Shown in pieces: positions 23,801 to 30,553 of a stretch of DNA of 64,000 nucleotides. The stretch's first letter is position 1. Every line of letters begins with the position of its first letter. Below the pieces are notes generated by a model. It searched no databases. It saw only the letters and a list, made by a program, of their open reading frames with translations, and was not told where the DNA came from. Position numbers and translations under genes: made by a program. This DNA comes from Branchiostoma belcheri (Eukaryota > Chordata > Leptocardii > Amphioxiformes > Branchiostomatidae), in assembly GCF_001625305.1 (NCBI RefSeq), contig NW_017804043.1, positions 2,191,284 to 2,255,283 of the forward strand, in the 5' to 3' direction.

Positions 23801-24246
23801 TATTCACTACTATTGTAAAGTTCGGTACTGTTTCCAAATTAAACATTACTCGACTTAACTGCCATTTACGACCATGTGTAAATCCAACATTTAGTGCAGT
23901 GTTGGCTTTTAAAGGTCTTAATGGTGTATTTGTCCCTTCTGTACAGTTAACCGGACCGGAGCGGGCAGCTAGGGTGGGGAGGAAACTGGACTGGTTAGAG
24001 ACGGCGTTAGAGGAGGCAGCCGTCAAACAAGCGTTAAACTGTGCACGACTTTCAGCATCAAAACCACCGACAGACCTTGACAGGGACAGTCTTTTGAGAA
24101 GTTTAGAGAATCTTGAGGATGTTACAAAACAGTACCAACACCCAGAGTGGAGATATTACCAGGAAACATTGACGATAGCCAGACAAAGCGTGTCAGACCC
24201 GAACCTTGGTAAACTGGTTCTGGCACTCATTGGAAAACCCAGTTAG
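200..24246 (+). CDS. Chimeric integrin beta subunit with giant Ig/FN3 cytoplasmic tail (whole gene, 5' partial)
   Basis: Exons read from splice borders and phase: 200-282, 584-685, 951-1203, 2115-2187, 2846-3112, 3531-3661, 4224-4355, 4598-4694, 5301-5472, 5883-6044, 6524-6619, 7116-7211, 7464-7595, 7933-8094, 8341-8411, 9045-9262, 9715-9836, 10478-10582, 10947-11076, 11394-11519, 12068-12237, 13129-13195, 13714-13764, 14437-14572, 15075-15220, 15494-15664, 16068-16193, 16397-16497, 17133-17337, 18666-18884, 20115-20340, 20818-20893, 21255-21468, 22254-22624, 23947-24246. They sum to 5309 nt: a split first codon, then 1768 residues and TAG. Every intron has GT/AG ends and every phase joins, so one polypeptide is the simplest reading. 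Residue numbers in this annotation start at the first complete codon (202). The role by family is as beta chain of an alpha/beta adhesion receptor at the cell surface; the alpha partner is not in the window. The signal-peptide exon must lie to the left, because the first exon enters in phase 1. The weakest points are the exact ends of the Gly-rich exon and whether all exons occur in one transcript. A shorter isoform reading through at 13195 is possible. Confidence 0.88.
311..427 (+). repeat. TG microsatellite in intron 1
   Basis: A nearly pure (TG)n tract with a few interruptions. Its open frames on both strands (poly Cys-Val or poly Thr-His) are not genes. Confidence 0.97.
951..3112 (+). CDS. 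Gly/Ser-rich insert between PSI and hybrid domains
   Basis: Three exons (951-1203, 2115-2187, 2846-3112) encode residues 62-258, absent from ordinary integrin beta chains, where PSI is followed almost directly by the hybrid domain. The first begins with non-repetitive sequence holding two extra Cys ([10 protein letters not shown]) and turns into Gly runs broken by NSF, TSF and TIG. The second is nearly pure Ser ([13 protein letters not shown]). The third holds an 11-residue repeat, [11 protein letters not shown], three times, then [10 protein letters not shown] variants and a Ser run. Phases 0, 1, 2, 2 join only in this frame. The donor at 1203 (GTACGT) lies inside a GGA/GGT repeat running to about 1430, so its exact use is uncertain. 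It probably acts as a flexible spacer and could be length-polymorphic. Confidence 0.75.
1078..1400 (+). repeat. GGA/GGT-rich tract spanning the Gly-rich exon and its intron
   Basis: A purine-rich tandem repeat of GGA, GGT and AGT units starts inside the coding exon and continues past the presumed donor at 1204. Beyond it the coding frame loses Gly codons, so the intronic part looks like decayed or slipped copies of the same repeat. Confidence 0.8.
1566..1750 (+). repeat. CA-type microsatellite
   Basis: A pure (CA)n run followed by interrupted ACACAT and GACACAC units, in the intron before the poly-Ser exon. Confidence 0.95.
2196..2250 (+). repeat. TTTG microsatellite
   Basis: A tandem TTTG tract starting 9 bases after the donor of the poly-Ser exon. 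Confidence 0.9.
2467..2745 (+). repeat. Minisatellite, three ~90-bp units
   Basis: Diverged tandem units begin with AACCNRCTSTCAMG at 2467, 2556 and 2646, with the start of a fourth at 2737. Shared pieces include tgtcattctg.ctgtca.tctttcc.acccatg. It lies in the intron before the SFGGGG exon; its open frames on both strands come from the near multiple-of-three period. Confidence 0.85.
3531..8094 (+). CDS. Integrin hybrid and beta-I (I-like) domain exons
   Basis: Nine exons encode the hybrid domain with the metal-binding beta-I domain inserted in it. The MIDAS DxSxS is intact (D327, S329, S331, in [10 protein letters not shown]), with ADMIDAS Asp 334 and 335. The second metal cluster is seen as GNLD..EGGFD (N418, D420, E423, D427). 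The [13 protein letters not shown] and KCHL blocks are conserved, as are [13 protein letters not shown], the NCG...KCT pair and VGDEV. The hybrid domain returns with VTFKVDLTM and ends at CDCEKNA. One clear difference is the specificity-determining loop, [15 protein letters not shown], which lacks the two Cys found in most beta chains. Ligand binding through a metal-bridged acidic residue is the expected role. Confidence 0.93.
3577..3588 (+). other. RKKR furin-type cleavage motif at the end of the Gly-rich insert
   Basis: Codons for R275-K-K-R278 follow GSDTG and precede QADDD, just before the first hybrid-domain strand ([12 protein letters not shown]). R-X-K/R-R is the proprotein convertase consensus, and the flanks are small or acidic residues expected to be exposed. 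If cut, PSI plus the Gly-rich insert would be held to the rest only by the PSI-to-EGF disulfide known in integrins. Cleavage itself is inference. Confidence 0.5.
3943..3995 (+). repeat. GAAT/CAAT microsatellite
   Basis: Tandem GAAT units changing to CAAT, in the intron before the MIDAS exon. Confidence 0.95.
4997..5275 (+). mobile_element. tRNA-derived SINE, copy 1 (diverged)
   Basis: It carries the tRNA-like head gtcgtgtggcgtaacgacagagcg with a B-box-like agttcgaatcc, then ccaccgatcttgtg, the ggtggcggcat block and an aaaacttgag tail ending in an A-rich run. It is the most diverged of seven copies in the window, which suggests an older insertion in this integrin intron. Confidence 0.85.
6190..6350 (-). 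repeat. Interspersed repeat, family with tatagccggtataaccgcc (copy 1)
   Basis: About 100 bases including tatagccggtataaccgcc, cgtaacacaccagcttcgcaggcacgcggcgc and cacctaacccttgaac recur near 36577-36690. It is an interspersed repeat of unknown class; orientation is arbitrary. Confidence 0.75.
6446..6531 (+). repeat. 43-bp direct duplication carrying a splice acceptor
   Basis: The block starting ctgcagcagaac and ending ttccaggattatc occurs twice, at 6446 and 6489. The second copy supplies the acceptor for the DYPSI exon at 6524; the first provides a competing acceptor 43 bases upstream that would shift the frame. Confidence 0.9.
7690..7850 (+). repeat. Interspersed repeat, ccatggtaactgg family (copy 1)
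   Basis: It shares ataaggtcaacgacctgga, ctgtcaccatggtaactggtg and tacattatgtagcaa with copies near 10165, 33810 and 35275. No coding capacity is seen; it is probably a non-autonomous element. Confidence 0.75.
8341..11519 (+). CDS. I-EGF repeats and beta-tail domain exons
   Basis: Six exons (8341-8411, 9045-9262, 9715-9836, 10478-10582, 10947-11076, 11394-11519) give the Cys-rich stalk, residues 653-909. The EGF modules are recognised by [25 protein letters not shown]...[18 protein letters not shown] and [11 protein letters not shown]...GRFCEEC. The beta-tail domain follows with [17 protein letters not shown] and ends in [11 protein letters not shown]. Order and Cys spacing are those of integrin beta chains. 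A 5'-truncated LINE lies in the intron before 9045, and its 3' tail ends close to the acceptor. Confidence 0.92.
8690..9025 (+). mobile_element. 5'-truncated LINE, ORF2 C-terminus
   Basis: The frame reads [42 protein letters not shown] and ends [18 protein letters not shown], the usual C-terminal stretch of a family of invertebrate non-LTR retrotransposon polyproteins. A short spacer and a gatgatgatg tail follow. It sits in an integrin intron in the sense direction, ending about 20 bases before the next acceptor. Confidence 0.85.
9955..10066 (+). mobile_element. LINE 3' end fragment
   Basis: A short stretch ending ccccaaactcccgacc then gatgatgatgatg has the layout of a LINE tail with a simple-repeat end. 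It is too short to classify. Confidence 0.55.
10165..10415 (+). repeat. Interspersed repeat, ccatggtaactgg family (copy 2)
   Basis: It contains aaaggtcaatgacctgga, ggctgtcaccatggtaactgg, acattatgtagcaag, then taacagagcag and aaggtaaacac, matching the order in the copies near 33810 and 35275. Confidence 0.8.
11763..11984 (+). pseudogene. Two decayed upstream copies of the transmembrane exon
   Basis: At 11923-11970 the text gactgcctgacgccgttccc, atggtcatggct and gccattctgttattgggactg matches the start and middle of the real exon at 12068, with a small deletion. At 11763-11812 a weaker copy reads cgttcgtatggtagtgactggtgctg then accattttgttgttgagactg. Each copy is followed by attcattcact- or caat-type repeats. 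The frames are broken and neither has a usable acceptor, so these look like dead tandem exon duplicates. Confidence 0.6.
11834..11888 (+). repeat. CAAT microsatellite
   Basis: A tandem caat tract between the two decayed exon copies. Confidence 0.95.
12068..13195 (+). CDS. Integrin transmembrane helix and membrane-proximal tail exons
   Basis: Exon 12068-12237 encodes [10 protein letters not shown], a hydrophobic helix (about 917-939) ending in a Cys cluster (CCLCCWRCW), then YKDKQEF and AAWDT. These match the conserved HDRxEF and KWDT stretch of integrin beta tails. Exon 13129-13195 continues with GDSAIY and HHNPEF. These sit where other beta chains have the proximal and distal NPxY motifs bound by talin and kindlin. 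The proximal site has lost Asn-Pro (SAIY), while the distal one keeps NPxF with Phe for Tyr. The exon ends in phase 1 and splices on with no stop. A TTTG microsatellite begins at the donor of the first exon. Talin binding would be predicted weaker than in beta-1. Confidence 0.9.
12238..12275 (+). repeat. TTTG microsatellite at a splice donor
   Basis: The donor of the transmembrane exon (ACG|gtttgtttg) is the first unit of the tract, so repeat slippage touches the donor context directly. Confidence 0.9.
12567..12776. mobile_element. Long near-perfect inverted repeat (foldback element)
   Basis: The left arm starts accaggcaccgcggatcgct and the right arm ends agcgatccgcggtgcctggt. The arms of about 90-100 bases match except for an 11-base insertion (ttatcaattaa) in the left arm and about one mismatch, with only around 15 bases between them. 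The transcript would fold into a long hairpin. A foldback MITE is likeliest; a small-RNA source is possible. Confidence 0.85.
13230..13601. mobile_element. MITE with 33-bp terminal inverted repeats and TAA target duplication
   Basis: The left end ggccatgttgatttgattat... and the complement of the right end match over 33 bases with one mismatch. TAA flanks both sides (13227-13229 and 13602-13604). The 372-bp length, long TIRs and 3-bp TWA-type duplication suit a PIF/Harbinger-type non-autonomous element. It has no ORF. A fragment with the same subterminal block (gacatcctcgcgcgcattgattttcg) occurs near 31480. Confidence 0.85.
13714..17337 (+). CDS. Cytoplasmic titin-like Ig domain and two FN3 domains
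   Basis: A 17-residue linker exon (13714-13764) leads into an I-set Ig domain (about 1007-1099, exons 14437-14572 and 15075-15220). Signature pieces are [26 protein letters not shown] and LANTAG. The first core Cys is absent, as in many muscle Ig domains. The phrase DKPGPP then opens FN3 domain 1 (1100-1198, exons 15494-15664 and 16068-16193), with [17 protein letters not shown] and [14 protein letters not shown]3 domain 2 (1199-1300, exons 16397-16497 and 17133-17337) has [17 protein letters not shown] and [14 protein letters not shown]. Ig-DKPGPP-FN3 is the style of titin, twitchin and related sarcomeric proteins. All domain borders are phase-1 introns, which suits exon shuffling. Because these domains follow the transmembrane helix they are predicted to be cytoplasmic. 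Confidence 0.88.
14024..14131. repeat. Short foldback element, 43-bp arms
   Basis: caagcag...ggtggctgcaaaga.agtatcaaattggc is repeated in inverted form with a few mismatches around a loop of roughly 22 bases. It lies immediately before a SINE in the same intron. Confidence 0.8.
14153..14404 (+). mobile_element. tRNA-derived SINE, copy 2
   Basis: Full-length copy: head tggggtcgtgtggcgtagcgg (A-box region), B-box ggttcgagtcc, body ccaccgatcttgtgcccttg, cctgtgttggtggcggcatt and aaaaaacttgagtgtgtcgtc, A-rich end. Confidence 0.92.
14583..14632 (+). repeat. CAAT/GATC microsatellite
   Basis: Tandem aatc units change to gatc units about 10 bases after the donor of the first Ig exon. Confidence 0.95.
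17639..18395. mobile_element. Probable non-autonomous DNA element with atgggttcaccaca ends
   Basis: atgggttcaccaca at the left end is matched by tgtggtgaacccat at the right. Inside are two direct copies of caggtgttaatcaagttaaat...cagccaatcagcaagaa (near 17930 and 18000), a GAA-rich run and a small palindrome (caccacttcgtggtg) by the right end. No target duplication is obvious. The intron is otherwise featureless. Confidence 0.55.
18666..24246 (+). CDS. Gln/Pro-rich linker and two copies of an unrecognised C-terminal domain
   Basis: Exon 18666-18884 is a low-complexity linker rich in Gln, Met, Ser and Pro (ending [13 protein letters not shown]). Two tandem, mostly helical copies of one domain follow: copy 1 in exons 20115-20340, 20818-20893 and 21255-21468 (1374-1545), copy 2 in 22254-22624 and 23947-24246 (1546-1768). 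They align over [10 protein letters not shown] / [15 protein letters not shown] / [14 protein letters not shown] / [25 protein letters not shown] / [16 protein letters not shown], and at the end [12 protein letters not shown]...[10 protein letters not shown] / [12 protein letters not shown]...[10 protein letters not shown]. Copy 2 carries an extra Ser/Thr/Arg-rich stretch ([14 protein letters not shown]). I do not recognise the fold. It ends the protein at GKPS-stop. A role as a docking platform is only a guess. Confidence 0.83.
20370..20620 (-). mobile_element. tRNA-derived SINE, copy 3, with target duplication
   Basis: Minus-strand full-length copy flanked by an 11-base direct repeat ctcgtcagttt (20359-20369 and 20621-20631), proof of retroposition into this intron of the C-terminal domain region. 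Confidence 0.95.
22953..23074. repeat. Inverted repeat with ~30-bp arms
   Basis: gttctagtgattcgttggatgagtatgtgc and gcacatactcatccaatgcgacgtcatcagaac face each other across about 60 bases, in the last intron of the integrin-like gene. It may be a degenerate foldback element. Confidence 0.65.
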
Positions 24247-26255
24247 TACCGATTGTATGAGGTGTCTTATGTAAATTTTTGGAATTTCGTGTGAAAAAGC
24301 ACAACTTGAATGGCAAACAATATGATAACCCATTGAGGACATTAAAAACTACAATATGTATTTCGACATGAAATCAACCATTAGAGAGGAGGCCATAGTA
24401 CCGCAACTTTGTATACTGTTCAGATGTCTTGGTAGAAATACGATAAAAATAATTAGATGCAATATAGTACTGACCAACTCGTGCAGTTGTGTCAAAACTG
24501 CAAATTTACAATATATATTTTCAGCTACTTGAAAACAGTATTATTTCTTTCATGTACTGATTGGGAAAATCATAGTTTGCTATTTTTATGAACTGATTTT
24601 AAAACGCTATTTTGATCTTTAAAAAAAGACACAAAAAGGCAACAGACGAGAAATATGTTTGAAATGAGCTATAGTTCTATATTCTCCGAGGAAGGGAACA
24701 GTTTATCAATAGTTTTCGCAAGTACGCTGTGTCAATATTTTACGTTGAAAATGTGTCCTAGGGCACTTTCTAGGATTGCTTCTATTAAGATAAGATATTG
24801 ATATTGTTTGGTAGATTGGTGATAGATTGGCTTAAGTTCTAGCTGCTATTTAGAATGTGTAGTCGTAGTGTCCCCTTTAGAAAACTGTTAATGGGTATGT
24901 CCTGTGTTCGTTCGTTCCTTGTACTGTTTTGTTGGAATCAGGACAGCAACACTACGCGTGCTTTTATAGTCCTGTTTTTGCTATGATATAGCACAGTAAA
25001 AATGTAGGACTATATCTTGTGAACAGATTTAAGGTGACATATTATTTAATTGTATTTCGATACATTTTGACGCTGTGTATGTTCAAATGCAAATACATCA
25101 ACGTCTAAGTTATGTATGGTGGGTATGTTGGCTTCGATGTCCTATATGTTGAATGAAAAGGCTAGGATGTATTTAAAGTAAAGTTAATGTAATTTATATA
25201 TGTATATTGGCTTATGTTTTGAACATTGGATTATTTTGGTGATTACAATAGGGTGCTACCGGAGCTGTAATATAAGTTGCATTAGTATCGTAAGGTTTGA
25301 TGTCTGTTACAGGCACCTTGGATCAAAAATATCTATGGAAAATGTGCGAAGCACTGTTCTGCTCATCTTTATCCTTATTATGATATCTGATAGATGCTAG
25401 TTGGACGGTGATACCGAATCACGTATCACAAACCGTTACTTGGCAAACAGTAAAATCAGTTCTGTTATAATTTTGTTGCTTTTACGCTTGTTAAAAGCAG
25501 ATGACTTATTCGAAATTTTCCATAAACGAAGTCTTTTTACATTTACCGCAGCCTGTTTTTCTTTTGACTTTAAACTTGCAAAGTGCGCAAATCTTTTCTA
25601 TACGATGCTTTCTTTTATGTAATAGATTTGGACCTTAAGTGTTAAATGTTTACTTTGATTCATTTTGTTGGGGATTTTGTATTAAATGATGTGAGGTCTC
25701 AGAACAGTGTGGTGTATGTTTCATTCATGTTTTCCATCATTGGTTTATTATTAATAATCCTAATAACCACTAAAATACATTGCAGGCCAATTCCTACATA
25801 TATCAAACTGGTAGACTACGGAACAAAAGTTCAAGAGCTTATATAATTGGTGTCAGGCAGCTTACATGGTACAGGAAACGACCAACACTAGTAATATCAC
25901 TGTCAAACAAGCTCAACTGCAACTGTTTAACTTTTGCATTCAAGAGATCACTAGTTTTACAACCTAAAGCCTCGGTCACATAATTATATGGTACGATGCT
26001 TCTCAAACTTATGACTTGTGACACAATCGTCACAGAAAAAAAGACTCCTCGTAGCGCTAGGCGATGTATGCAACCAGGGCTTTATATTAGCTTATACAAC
26101 AGCATTACAAATGTCCTATAGTCTATGCCGGAGCGTATCTTCATTCGGGCTATACTTTGCATGATCATATGTGTGACTACAAAAATATTCCTGCGTGACG
26201 TCATGAATCTGAAGCCGTTTTTTTAATGCTGGTGAGCTGTTGTGGACGCCGCCTT
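24247..26255 (+). other. Probable 3' UTR and AT-rich spacer
   Basis: AT-rich sequence after the stop of the integrin-like gene. No protein family is recognised in its open frames. An ATTAAA lies at 24341, but no convincing poly(A) site stands out. Confidence 0.5.
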
Positions 26256-26263
26256 CCTCGTCA
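26228..26263 (-). CDS. Candidate last exon of peptide precursor gene 1
   Basis: On the minus strand a good acceptor (tatttctctgcag) precedes tgacgaggaaggcgg. If the donor after the last Tyr codon of the previous exon is used, the first codon here is TGA, ending the precursor at ...CWKAY. If the donor is not used, the frame reads five more residues (VSSGQ) to a stop within the previous exon. The choice cannot be made from sequence alone. Confidence 0.3.
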
Positions 26264-26499
26264 CTGCAGAGAAATAATAAAAATAATTGTGATGTTAACA
26301 AATAAAATGGCAAATACAAGAACTAGATCATATTTATCTATTAAATATTTGAAATGTTTACCTTCTGATATCACAATTTTAACACATAATTGTAGGGACA
26401 TCACAATGCACATATTTTACGCTACAATGTGAAATATCATGTCATACACGGTGCTAAGATATCTCTGATGATGGCGCATTCAATTATTGTCATTTGATA

Positions 26500-26656
26500 C
26501 GTTTGATCATTTGACTAATCTGTTTATTTTGTTTAATGTTTATTGTATTCCATGTTGTTCAATGTGTATGTACTGTTGGGCTACCTTGGAAATCAGTCTT
26601 TCAGAGACTGAAGGTACCACCCAACTGTCTTTTAAGATAAATAAATAAATAAAAAA
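26500..26656 (+). mobile_element. LINE 3' tail
   Basis: ctaccttggaaatcag, a short stem, then ctgtcttttaagataaataaataaataaa resembles, in the same order, the LINE tail at 43978 on the opposite strand. This is a 3' end with a TAAA repeat terminus. Confidence 0.65.
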
Positions 26657-27227
26657 ATCGAGTCGAAGGACAAGTAGGAAACGTCAGGCTAGTGGCTGTG
26701 ACTAAGTGTCCCATGCTAGACTATCTATACACATTTCCGGTCAAAGCTATCCAAGAAGGGACACTCAAGGGACCGAGAAAATCTGCTCTATATGGACAGA
26801 TAATCACTATAGACAGGATTCTTGATGCTAGCTTGGCAAGCAATAATGGTAACATTGGCCAGGTGGTCACCTGTACAGGTTTGAGTGTTGGATGTTAAAG
26901 ACGAGGTGACACCACCAACAACACTGAAATGCAACAGGTCTAGAATATAGTCAAACGTGATAGGTGTTATTCAATGAACAAATACGTTAGGACAAAATAC
27001 ACCAATGTAATGTTAGGAAACATCACAATCTTGCAAATCACTATTCATTTTTAAATGCTGCCACGGTAAGCGCATGACAGCCGGTTCAGAGCCTGGCACC
27101 ACCGCTCCTAGAACCGGAAGAATGATTTGCGCGATTCGATGTTCCCCAACATCAGAGGAGTGTACTTTTTTCAAACGTCTTTGTTTATTATCAGGAACTG
27201 TTTTTAGCGTTACTGTCCGCTACTCAC

Positions 27228-28157
27228 GTAGGCTTTCCAGCACCAGGTCCAGGTCCCCTTGGTCCAGTCGATACAGATGGTGCGGTACTTCTTCTTCTTG
27301 CCTCTTTTCTGCATCTCCTCGTCCTTCCCCTCGGAGCCGAAACCTTCCGTATCGAACGGCAACTCCTGTTCTTCAGGCGCCATCTTGCTCGAGTACTCGT
27401 CTTCTCGGTCAGTGAGGGGGTAAGATTCCTGAAAAATTTAAACGATTTTCGTCATCGTCACCATCGTCATCGCTTGTTATGTTTACCGAAGGAAAACATA
27501 TTGTTACCTTCGCCAAGAATTGACGAAGGTTATGTTTTCCTGGCCGTGTGTCTGTATGTATGTCTGTGTGTCTGTCCGTCAACAGCATAACTCGAGAAAG
27601 CTTCGATGGATTATCTTGATATTTGGTAGGTGGGTAGGTCTTGATGAGACCTCGAAACGATTAGATGTTGGGCCCCCTAGCGGCTTCTAATGGTACTGCA
27701 GCTGAACTTCCGGTTTTGATATCTCGTGATCTGGACGTGCTAGGGTCATGAAATTTGGATGGTAGGTAGGCCTTGTGCTGGGAAAGAAGTGACGTAGGTT
27801 TGGGCCCCTTAGTGGCTTGCTCAGGAACTGCAGGGGCATTTCTTTGAAAATATTCATAAGAGGATAACTCAAGAACGTCGGATCGTCGTGATTTTTGGTA
27901 TGTACATGTAGGTAGCTTAAGTGACGCTTGACATAATTATGTGACAATTATGCAAATCTTTTATTTTTCGAAATTATTTTTTTGCAATATCAACTTACAT
28001 CTTCGTCGTCCAGCCGCTTGAGCAGATTTCGGAACTCGCTCAGTCGATCTTGAGCATCGTAAGGCGCAGGCGCAGACTCGACCGTTGGCAGGACCAACAA
28101 CGTCATCAGCAGTGACGTCATGACACACACCAGGATATGTGAGTTGACCATATTTGT
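27228..28157 (-). CDS. Small secreted peptide precursor 1 (Cys-ring peptide), two coding exons
   Basis: Exon 28157-27999 (ATG at 28151) and exon 27428-27228 join in phase 0. A clear acceptor six bases before the ATG implies a 5' UTR intron. The product is 118 residues if it stops at the next exon. Residues 1-26 are a signal peptide ending near VESA. An N-terminal segment ends at K45-R46, an acidic spacer follows, then KR (92-93), a GKKKK stretch and the C-terminal piece CIDWTKGTWTWC (C103, C114) with WKAY. A single Cys pair ten residues apart after dibasic sites is the layout of a neuropeptide or hormone precursor. Somatostatin has the same ring size and a similar precursor length, but its FWKT core is missing here; I do not assign a name. 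A repeat (27478-27910) fills the intron. Confidence 0.62.
27478..27915 (+). repeat. Interspersed repeat in the intron of precursor gene 1
   Basis: It begins tgttatgtttaccgaaggaaaacatattg, shared with the element at 33808. It continues with gtgtgtctgtatgtatgtctgtgtg and related repeats of ataactcgaga / ggatnatcttgatatttggta modules, seen three times in diverged form. No coding potential. Confidence 0.65.
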
Positions 28158-30553
28158 CTGAAATACAGAAACACTGATATAAGCCTTACGCACCACATCA
28201 TTTGCTTGCGAATTATACAGTGCAAAACATATAAGGGTTCAGAATTGCTCAATGCGCATTAGTCAAAAGATAGTATACAGTATGCTAAAGAATTCAACCT
28301 CTGAGGACACCCGTGTATATTTTGGCAATCACACTCTCCACACCTTTCCCATATCACCTGCATCACAGCATGGGAACGGCTCCTGTCCAAACATGATGTA
28401 TGTGCCTAGTGGTAACGAACGAAACTTCCTAAAGCTAGGATTTCAGGGTCATTTAAAAGGCCGCAAAAGACGTGAGAGTGATAAATTGTGAAAACCAGAC
28501 GAACATGTGAAATATGTCCCGACATCATGGCCGTCCTTTCTTGTTTGATCAATGGCGCTTAAGCTCCTTTGATCCTGTTTTCGGCAAGTCTTTACGTCAT
28601 TCTGAAGATGATGAATGAAACCACCTACAGTTTCAAAAACAGACTTAAGCGTCAGATATGACCAAACGATCTCGGTTTGACTCATTTCTACAAAAAGCAA
28701 TAAACTCAATAAGCGAGTAAACGAGTTATCAATCATCACGCCTGCGTAATTCTCTCGTATATGACGCGAAGATGACCCAATCGTCGACCGAGAAGGCCGC
28801 ATGAGAAAACAACTTAGCGTCCATAGAACGGTATATCGGCATTGCTTCTGAAGTACCATCTCAACATTCTTAGACTTTTGTCAGACATATTTGTGACCTA
28901 AATTAAAGAAACGTTACTCTGACCAACTTCGACATTTCAAAGATGAGCAAGAAATTGCCAAAGGCTCAGCCTCTGGCCTTTTTTCATAAATCAATACGAC
29001 TTACTACTAGTATATGGCTGGCAGGAACAAAGTGGGAGCTAAATGAAAGTGGGTTACTTGTCTTCAGGCCATGTTGACATTTTTCAAAGAGGTATCAAAA
29101 ACAGACTTAAGTATCGATCTCTGATCTTTCTCATAAAGCAATAAAATTTAATAACGACCAGGCTGAACGTGTCATCCATCTCAAGCCTGCTGTATTTCCC
29201 TGTAGGACGGGGTTCATGTATAAATGACACGTCCTGAGGTGGAACTCATAAAACAGAACGACCCAGTTGGCACAGTAAACCCCGATCTATGCCAATCAGA
29301 TCTGACATACTTATGCTTAGGTCACATTTCCAAACCGGGGCCAGGCCGGGCTGTTTGTATGAAGGAAAAATTAACAATTCATATCAAAAGTACACAGAAA
29401 TAGTGGCCATGAAAAACTTTTCTGTGTTTTGGTCTCTTTTATATCGTACTTCCCAAAATCTGCTTTTTCTCGCTTCTTGAGACAGTCGCATATGTACGAG
29501 CATATGGGGATAATGATACATGGCTTGTCAATTTTCATAAGGAATGCGAATTTTTATATTTCATTTAAGCATCTAAAATATCTGTGACAAAAAGCTCGTT
29601 ACATGTTTGTCATATTTCAGGTGGTAAGGTTGTTTGTGTAAAAATGAAAAGCCTCGGGCCAAGGACATTATACAGGGGGTGTCCTTTTACGGGTCAATAA
29701 CCTCTGGTGAGTGTATGTGCACCCAGGGGGTGTCCTTGGATGGACCAATAACGTCTGGTGAGTGTCTGTGCTCCCAACCACGCTCGTCCCCAGCGCCCGT
29801 GGAGAAGCCATAGGTTATAGATCGTGGCTTAGCCCAGGCTATGGAAAATAAACTTTCTTTAATGCAAATCTGTCGTTTTTGTTTTCTTTGCGCTTTCTAA
29901 AGAGTTATGATAACCTACTCTACTCTGGCGGTATTGTTGTGCGCGCTCGCTAGTCTTAACGTTACACGGCGGCCATCTGAATACATGTACACATCGGGAC
30001 CTAAAACAAGACGCAAGATTCCTATTTTGGGGTATAAAATGCTGTCACAATGGTAATATATACCAAATGAAACGGACCTTTACAAAGTACCTCATTTGGT
30101 GACGCTATGAGGGTGTACCGTTATCCCTCTACATTTGCCCAGAAGGGAGTTAGTCGCGGAAGGAACTTAGCCACGGAGGGAGTTTTGGCATTCTCCGCGC
30201 CACAAACTCTCGTCCCCAGGACAGTTCACTCTGCTACCCAGCATGCTTTGCGCAAAATGCGTTCTCGGCCTCAGGACACAAATACACGCTAATGCTTCCG
30301 CACTGTGTTGCTCTGGGGATCCCGCCGCGCGCCCAGATGTGGATTTAATTATAGCGCGCTAGCGGACGCTGCGGAGGAGCGTGGCTCCCAACATTGTGCG
30401 TAATTAAGGTCACAAGTTGACTAATTAGGGAGTGTCAGTGCACCCTACCAAGGTAGCAGTTAGTTGTCTTGTTTGCCGGTTTAGGCAGCAGGTAGAAGGT
30501 TAATCTGTCTCCAACCCGTTCGACCACAACTATTTTCTTTGGCCTACTGAAAC
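28158..30553. other. Spacer between precursor gene 1 and the sialyltransferase gene
   Basis: No protein family is recognised. A 51-bp direct repeat (caggggg.tgtcctt...ctctggtgagtgt) starts at 29673 and 29724. The upstream exon of precursor gene 1 (minus) and the promoter of the sialyltransferase gene (plus) should lie here. A GC-rich stretch with taattata at 30346-30353 could be the latter, but nothing fixes a start site. Confidence 0.5.

Noticed and set aside
25646..25846. Possible small membrane protein (hydrophobic frame) downstream of the integrin-like gene
   Set aside because: AT-rich 3' sequence gives hydrophobic frames by chance; no splice or codon evidence.
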